From Owenia fusiformis (lineage: Eukaryota; Annelida; Polychaeta; Sabellida; Oweniidae), in contig CAIIXF020000007.1 of the NCBI GenBank assembly GCA_903813345.2, positions 6,145,730 to 6,209,729 on the forward strand: 64,000 nucleotides of DNA. The letters are read 5' to 3'. Both the position numbers and the translations under genes were made by a program. A model generated the notes under the pieces. That model saw only the letters and a program-made list of their open reading frames with translations, did not search any database and was not told where the DNA came from. Of this stretch, positions 60,133 through 64,000 are shown in pieces; the stretch's first letter is position 1; the number at the start of each line of letters is the position of its first letter.

Positions 60133-63100
60133 TCAATTTGACCCCCTCCCAAATGTGTCCCTTTGTTCTCTAAGTGAAATATTTCAAAATCTGTTTGGAT
60201 TTTATGGCTGCTACTTTGTCAAAATTTGTAATATTATGTCTATATTAACACTAAAACACTTAAAAGTTGATATAATGATCCTATAAATCAATAATATTTA
60301 TCAAATATAGTCACACATAGCTGCTTTCAGGGAAAAGTGGGCGTGGCACTTTTTGGTACTTGTGCGCTTGTTGCAGCATTAAATGAAAAATGCAGATTAC
60401 ACTAACAATAATTGACATTTAATTAGCATCTACTAATGTTGAGTAACATTGTAATATGTTCATTATCATTATTAGACACTTTAAATATTTTATATAAGTG
60501 TTATCCTGACCCTTCCCTATCATAGGTCATCAATGGTCAAATGAACTTTTAGTTTAAGTCTTATAGGGTCCTCGGTCTTTTAAGCCTGTCAAGAGTCAAG
60601 TCTTACTTATTCATTGACTTGTTCCTAGAATATGAATGGATAAGTTCAAGTCATCTAGAGCTATTCAAGTCATCTATGCTAGTTCAACAATGTTCAGTAT
60701 TAAGAACCATTTTACTATGTTTACTGCAATTGAACAGTTCAATCCTTTTGGTATGATATTTGATGCTAGTGTGAATTGCATAACATTTATGATTAAATGA
60801 ACTAATTTAACTCTGGCTATTAACCCTTCCCTAGTATCCTTCACATAACCTCTAAATCATCTTCATATTCATGGCCTAAATGGGGAAGGAGGGAGGGGTT
60901 ACAAATAGTGACCGAGGATAATTTGAATCAAAGCAAGAAGACGTAATACTCAAAACTAGAAAGATTGGAGACCATTTATACCCTTCCTAATATTTTGCCT
61001 TATACACAACACTAAAATCTATTTTGTCAGACACTCGCTGATTCTTTTATCAATACCTCAACATCAGGCAATGCATGATCTATCCAATGGATTAAAGGTT
61101 ATACTTGATTCTAATATGGCAAAATTAATTTTTCGTATGAATTGCATAGAGCATCATTTTGCAGTTATAATAAAATGCATTCATTGGCTCATAGTTAACA
61201 AAAAAAGCTATTCTCTGGAAGGTACAGTATAATTTCTATTAGTATTTAGCAAAATAATTGCAAGATAAACAATTTACACATGTTTCTGATATGCTGTATT
61301 TTCAATGATTCCTTCAATAGTGGTTCGGTATATGTTTTTGAAATACTTCATATAATTCCTAAACAAATCAGTTTAGTGTATGAAATACTTATATTTTCAT
61401 CAGCGGGCAGATATAGCTAATGTCCCTGCCTGAGAGGGTAGATATATTACACCTGCCCACTAAGTCATAATCATCATTTGTGTATGATTAGCAATGAGGG
61501 AAGTAGCATACTTAATACATATGTTAATAATCAATGATTCGAGAATATGTGGATGAATACTTAAAAAACAGGAGAATCCTCCTAAGGCCAAGAAAACAAA
61601 ATTAGTCATGAATACATTCATGTGGCTGTATTCTTTCTAACTCTGGCCAATTGAATAATGTGAACCAGATAAGAAAGATTGATATGGGATAAACAGATAA
61701 TCCTATAGTCAGTTCATGCTATTAGGATTATCCCTTGGCAAATATAATATATCTTCCCTCAGGACCTAAGGCCTTTGGCCAATAGAAAATATCTTCCCTC
61801 GGGACCTACGACCCTCGACCAGATATATTATATTGGCCTCGGGATAATTCCAATACCCTGAACCTCATAGAGGATAATCTCTATTCGTCTTCATCAATTA
61901 TTATTATACATATAAATCGGGATATAAATATAACCTAAAGTAAGAAATCACATTCTCTAACCAGTAATATTTAATTTTAAAATTGGTGACCATGATTTAT
62001 TTGAGAATAAAACAGACGAAACAAAGGCTAACAAAAATCTTTAAAAATTTGGGTAAAACATAAATATTTTAAAATTGCTTGTTTTTCATCATTATTACTT
62101 CGATCTCCAAACCCCAAAAATTGAGTGTTACAAATTGTTTCAAGTTAAAGTATGCCTAATTTCATGAGCAAACTAGTAATCTTGTTGGATATTTTTCCTC
62201 GACAATGCCTTATCTAATTCATCTATATACAAACTACTAGATTCCAAATGCTATTTTACAGGATGGGTGTTCATGAAAGTAACACTAAACATCAATTTTG
62301 TCATAAACTGAACAATGCAGCTAATTGATTCTCCCATCTAAGCAACAAAGCCTCTTTTAATATATTGTAATATCTTGTACCCAAAATTATTTATCATATA
62401 CTAATATACGAAAATATGAGAAATTGCACAGAATGAAATTCCTGCAGGGGATTACTGAGCGGGTGATAAACCTGGCGATACATAGAGATTATCCTATATG
62501 AGGTTCAGGATATTGGAACTATCCTGAAAGGGCGATTATGACGGAGGGGGCAGATATACTATATCTGCCCGCTCGCAACAGAACGTAAAGCTATATCTGC
62601 CCGCTGATGAAAATATAAGTTTTTACAAACCTGCTTTATGTACCTGAAACACGACCAAGTATGGGATAAAGCGGGATATGCAGTACATGTATATCCCCAC
62701 TCACCTAAGGTATCAATTATATTCATGCATTTTATTTACCTATAACACTAAGTATAGGATAAATAACTTTTACTGACAAATTATATAAGTGCATGATTAC
62801 ATTAGTCACAACTACTCACTAAAAGGTTAACTTATTGCATGAAGAAATGTAATTCTTCATGAAGATTTCAAATATGATATCACTTATTTTACTGAATTTT
62901 GAATTTTTTATGATGTAAAGCAAGATTATTTCTACTTGCATCTAAGTCTATTTCATTGTATAAGTCAACAATTAATAAGGCAAATACATATCACTGACTT
63001 CCCTGATTCATTTAGATTCCTTGCACTTTTAAAATCATCAATAATTCATATAGGGTTGAACTATTGAATAATGAAAACGTTGCAAATGATGTGATAGAAG

Positions 63101-64000
63101 TTTTTATACTATTTAGCTTGGAAATATTGCTGATATAGTTTTAATGTGATTTTAGGAGATTAAATGTTCTACTGAGGAACTTTGATTATGTTCAATTTTC
63201 TATGATCTTTAACTTTCTGAAAAAGGTCGTGCTAAATTCTCATTGAGACAATGCTAAAAATCTTAATGTTGACTTCCTAAATGTTGAATTCTTTTGATTG
63301 TCATGAATTTAAGGTTCACACAAAATCTGAAGATCATCTAGTTTCAAACACAATATGAATCTCATTAAGTTTGATGCGAAAGCAGTTTTACTTTAATCCA
63401 AAATAACAAATATGGTAAATTAATATGTGTCTATGGTAGATGCTAGCGTGTAGTCCAACCAGCACAAGTGCTGCCATCTACCTATCCATTCATCAGTTTA
63501 GAACCTTATAAGGTCAGTACTCATGGTAAACCTTGTCTATGGTAAAAATAAATCAAACAGAAATGTTAACTTGACACGATTGGTAATGCCCACCTTGAAG
63601 GGTGTAGGGATAAAGGGAAGGGTCAGGATAACACTTATATAAAATATTTAAAGTGTCTAATAATGATAATGAACAAATTACAATGTTACACAACATAAGT
63701 AGATGCTAATAAAATGTCAATTGTTGTTAGTATAATATGTATTTTTCATTTAATGCTGCAACAAGTACACACGTACCAAAAAGTGCCACGCCCACTTTTC
63801 CCTAAAAGCAGCTATGTGTGACTATATTTGATAAATATTATTGATTTATAGGATCATTATGAACACTTTTCAGTGTTTAAATGTTAAAATATACATATTG
63901 ATACAATTTTTGACAAAGTAGCAGCCATAAAATCCAAACAGATTTGCAAATATTTCACTTTGAGAACAAAGGGACACATTTGGGAGGGGGTCAAATTGAG
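60133..64000. mobile_element. large inverted-repeat element, right arm cut by window end
   Basis: The left arm (about 60133-60530: CTCAATTTGACCCCCTCCCA, TATAGTCACACATAGCTGCT, GTGGGCGTGGCACTTTTTGG, CCTGACCCTTCCC) is inverted at 63605-64000, with about 90% identity by eye. The similarity reaches the last base, so the element continues outside. The 3-kb interior has no transposase or other gene. It holds a second nested palindrome. The ORF at 59822-60286 is arm sequence. Confidence 0.8.
61388..62621. mobile_element. nested foldback element inside the large inverted repeat
   Basis: CTTATATTTTCATCAGCGGG, followed by CAGATATAGCT, at 61388 returns inverted at 62590-62621. Within it, the inverted pair at about 61845-61885 and 62480-62530 (GAACCTCATA.AGGATAATCTC and its complement) gives a second level. 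The tip region 61740-61840 carries CCCTCGGGACC words like the hairpin at 50828-50938. Confidence 0.7.

Overview
This window looks like animal nuclear DNA, most probably from a mollusc and perhaps a bivalve. The DNA is AT-rich, genes are small exons separated by kilobases, splice signals are GT..AG, and repeats dominate. The mollusc assignment is inference: it rests on the repeat style (rolling-circle elements carrying long tandem cores and microsatellites, abundant foldback elements) and on an invertebrate-like activin gene. No species can be named from sequence alone.

Genes. The best-supported gene is a two-coding-exon activin/inhibin-beta-type TGF-beta ligand on the + strand (coding 38097-38427 and 44244-45040). 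It has a TATA box, a leader intron and a short upstream ORF. A partial peptidase-C45-like gene (acyl-CoA:6-APA acyltransferase / carcinine hydrolase 'tan' fold) is visible as four phase-compatible exons at 5033-7529 (+). Three small phase-compatible exons at 15620-16795 (+) look like the C-lobe of a protein kinase. Four phase-0 exons at 54362-59745 (-) belong to a gene I cannot identify.

Mobile DNA, left to right. 0.5-2.6 kb is a patchwork of short inverted repeats rich in AAGCGT/ACGCTT. 6.6-7.25 kb is a foldback element in the C45 intron. 8.8-12 kb holds interleaved inverted repeats and a small tandem array. 13,967-15,280 is a foldback element with a 5-bp target duplication. 17,048-28,397 is a mariner element split by two different MITEs; one MITE is itself split by an 8.5-kb concatemer of Helentron-like (HINE/pearl-type) units. 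Further foldback elements follow at 29-30 kb, 31-32 kb and 32.6-34.8 kb.

After the activin gene, 47,327-50,753 is a large imperfect palindrome carrying two broken copies of a transposon-associated PIN/XPG-like gene. 51,048-53,285 is a satellite of 63-bp higher-order units built from 21-bp monomers, interrupted by an almost complete MITE. 53.8-58.4 kb contains MITEs and IS630/Tc1/mariner transposase fragments in opposite orientations. From about 60.1 kb to the window end runs an inverted-repeat structure whose right arm is cut by the window edge.

The host genes show no sign of working as one pathway. The unifying theme is nested insertion: several insertions can be undone on paper from flanking duplications, paralogous empty sites or restored reading frames, giving a relative order of events.
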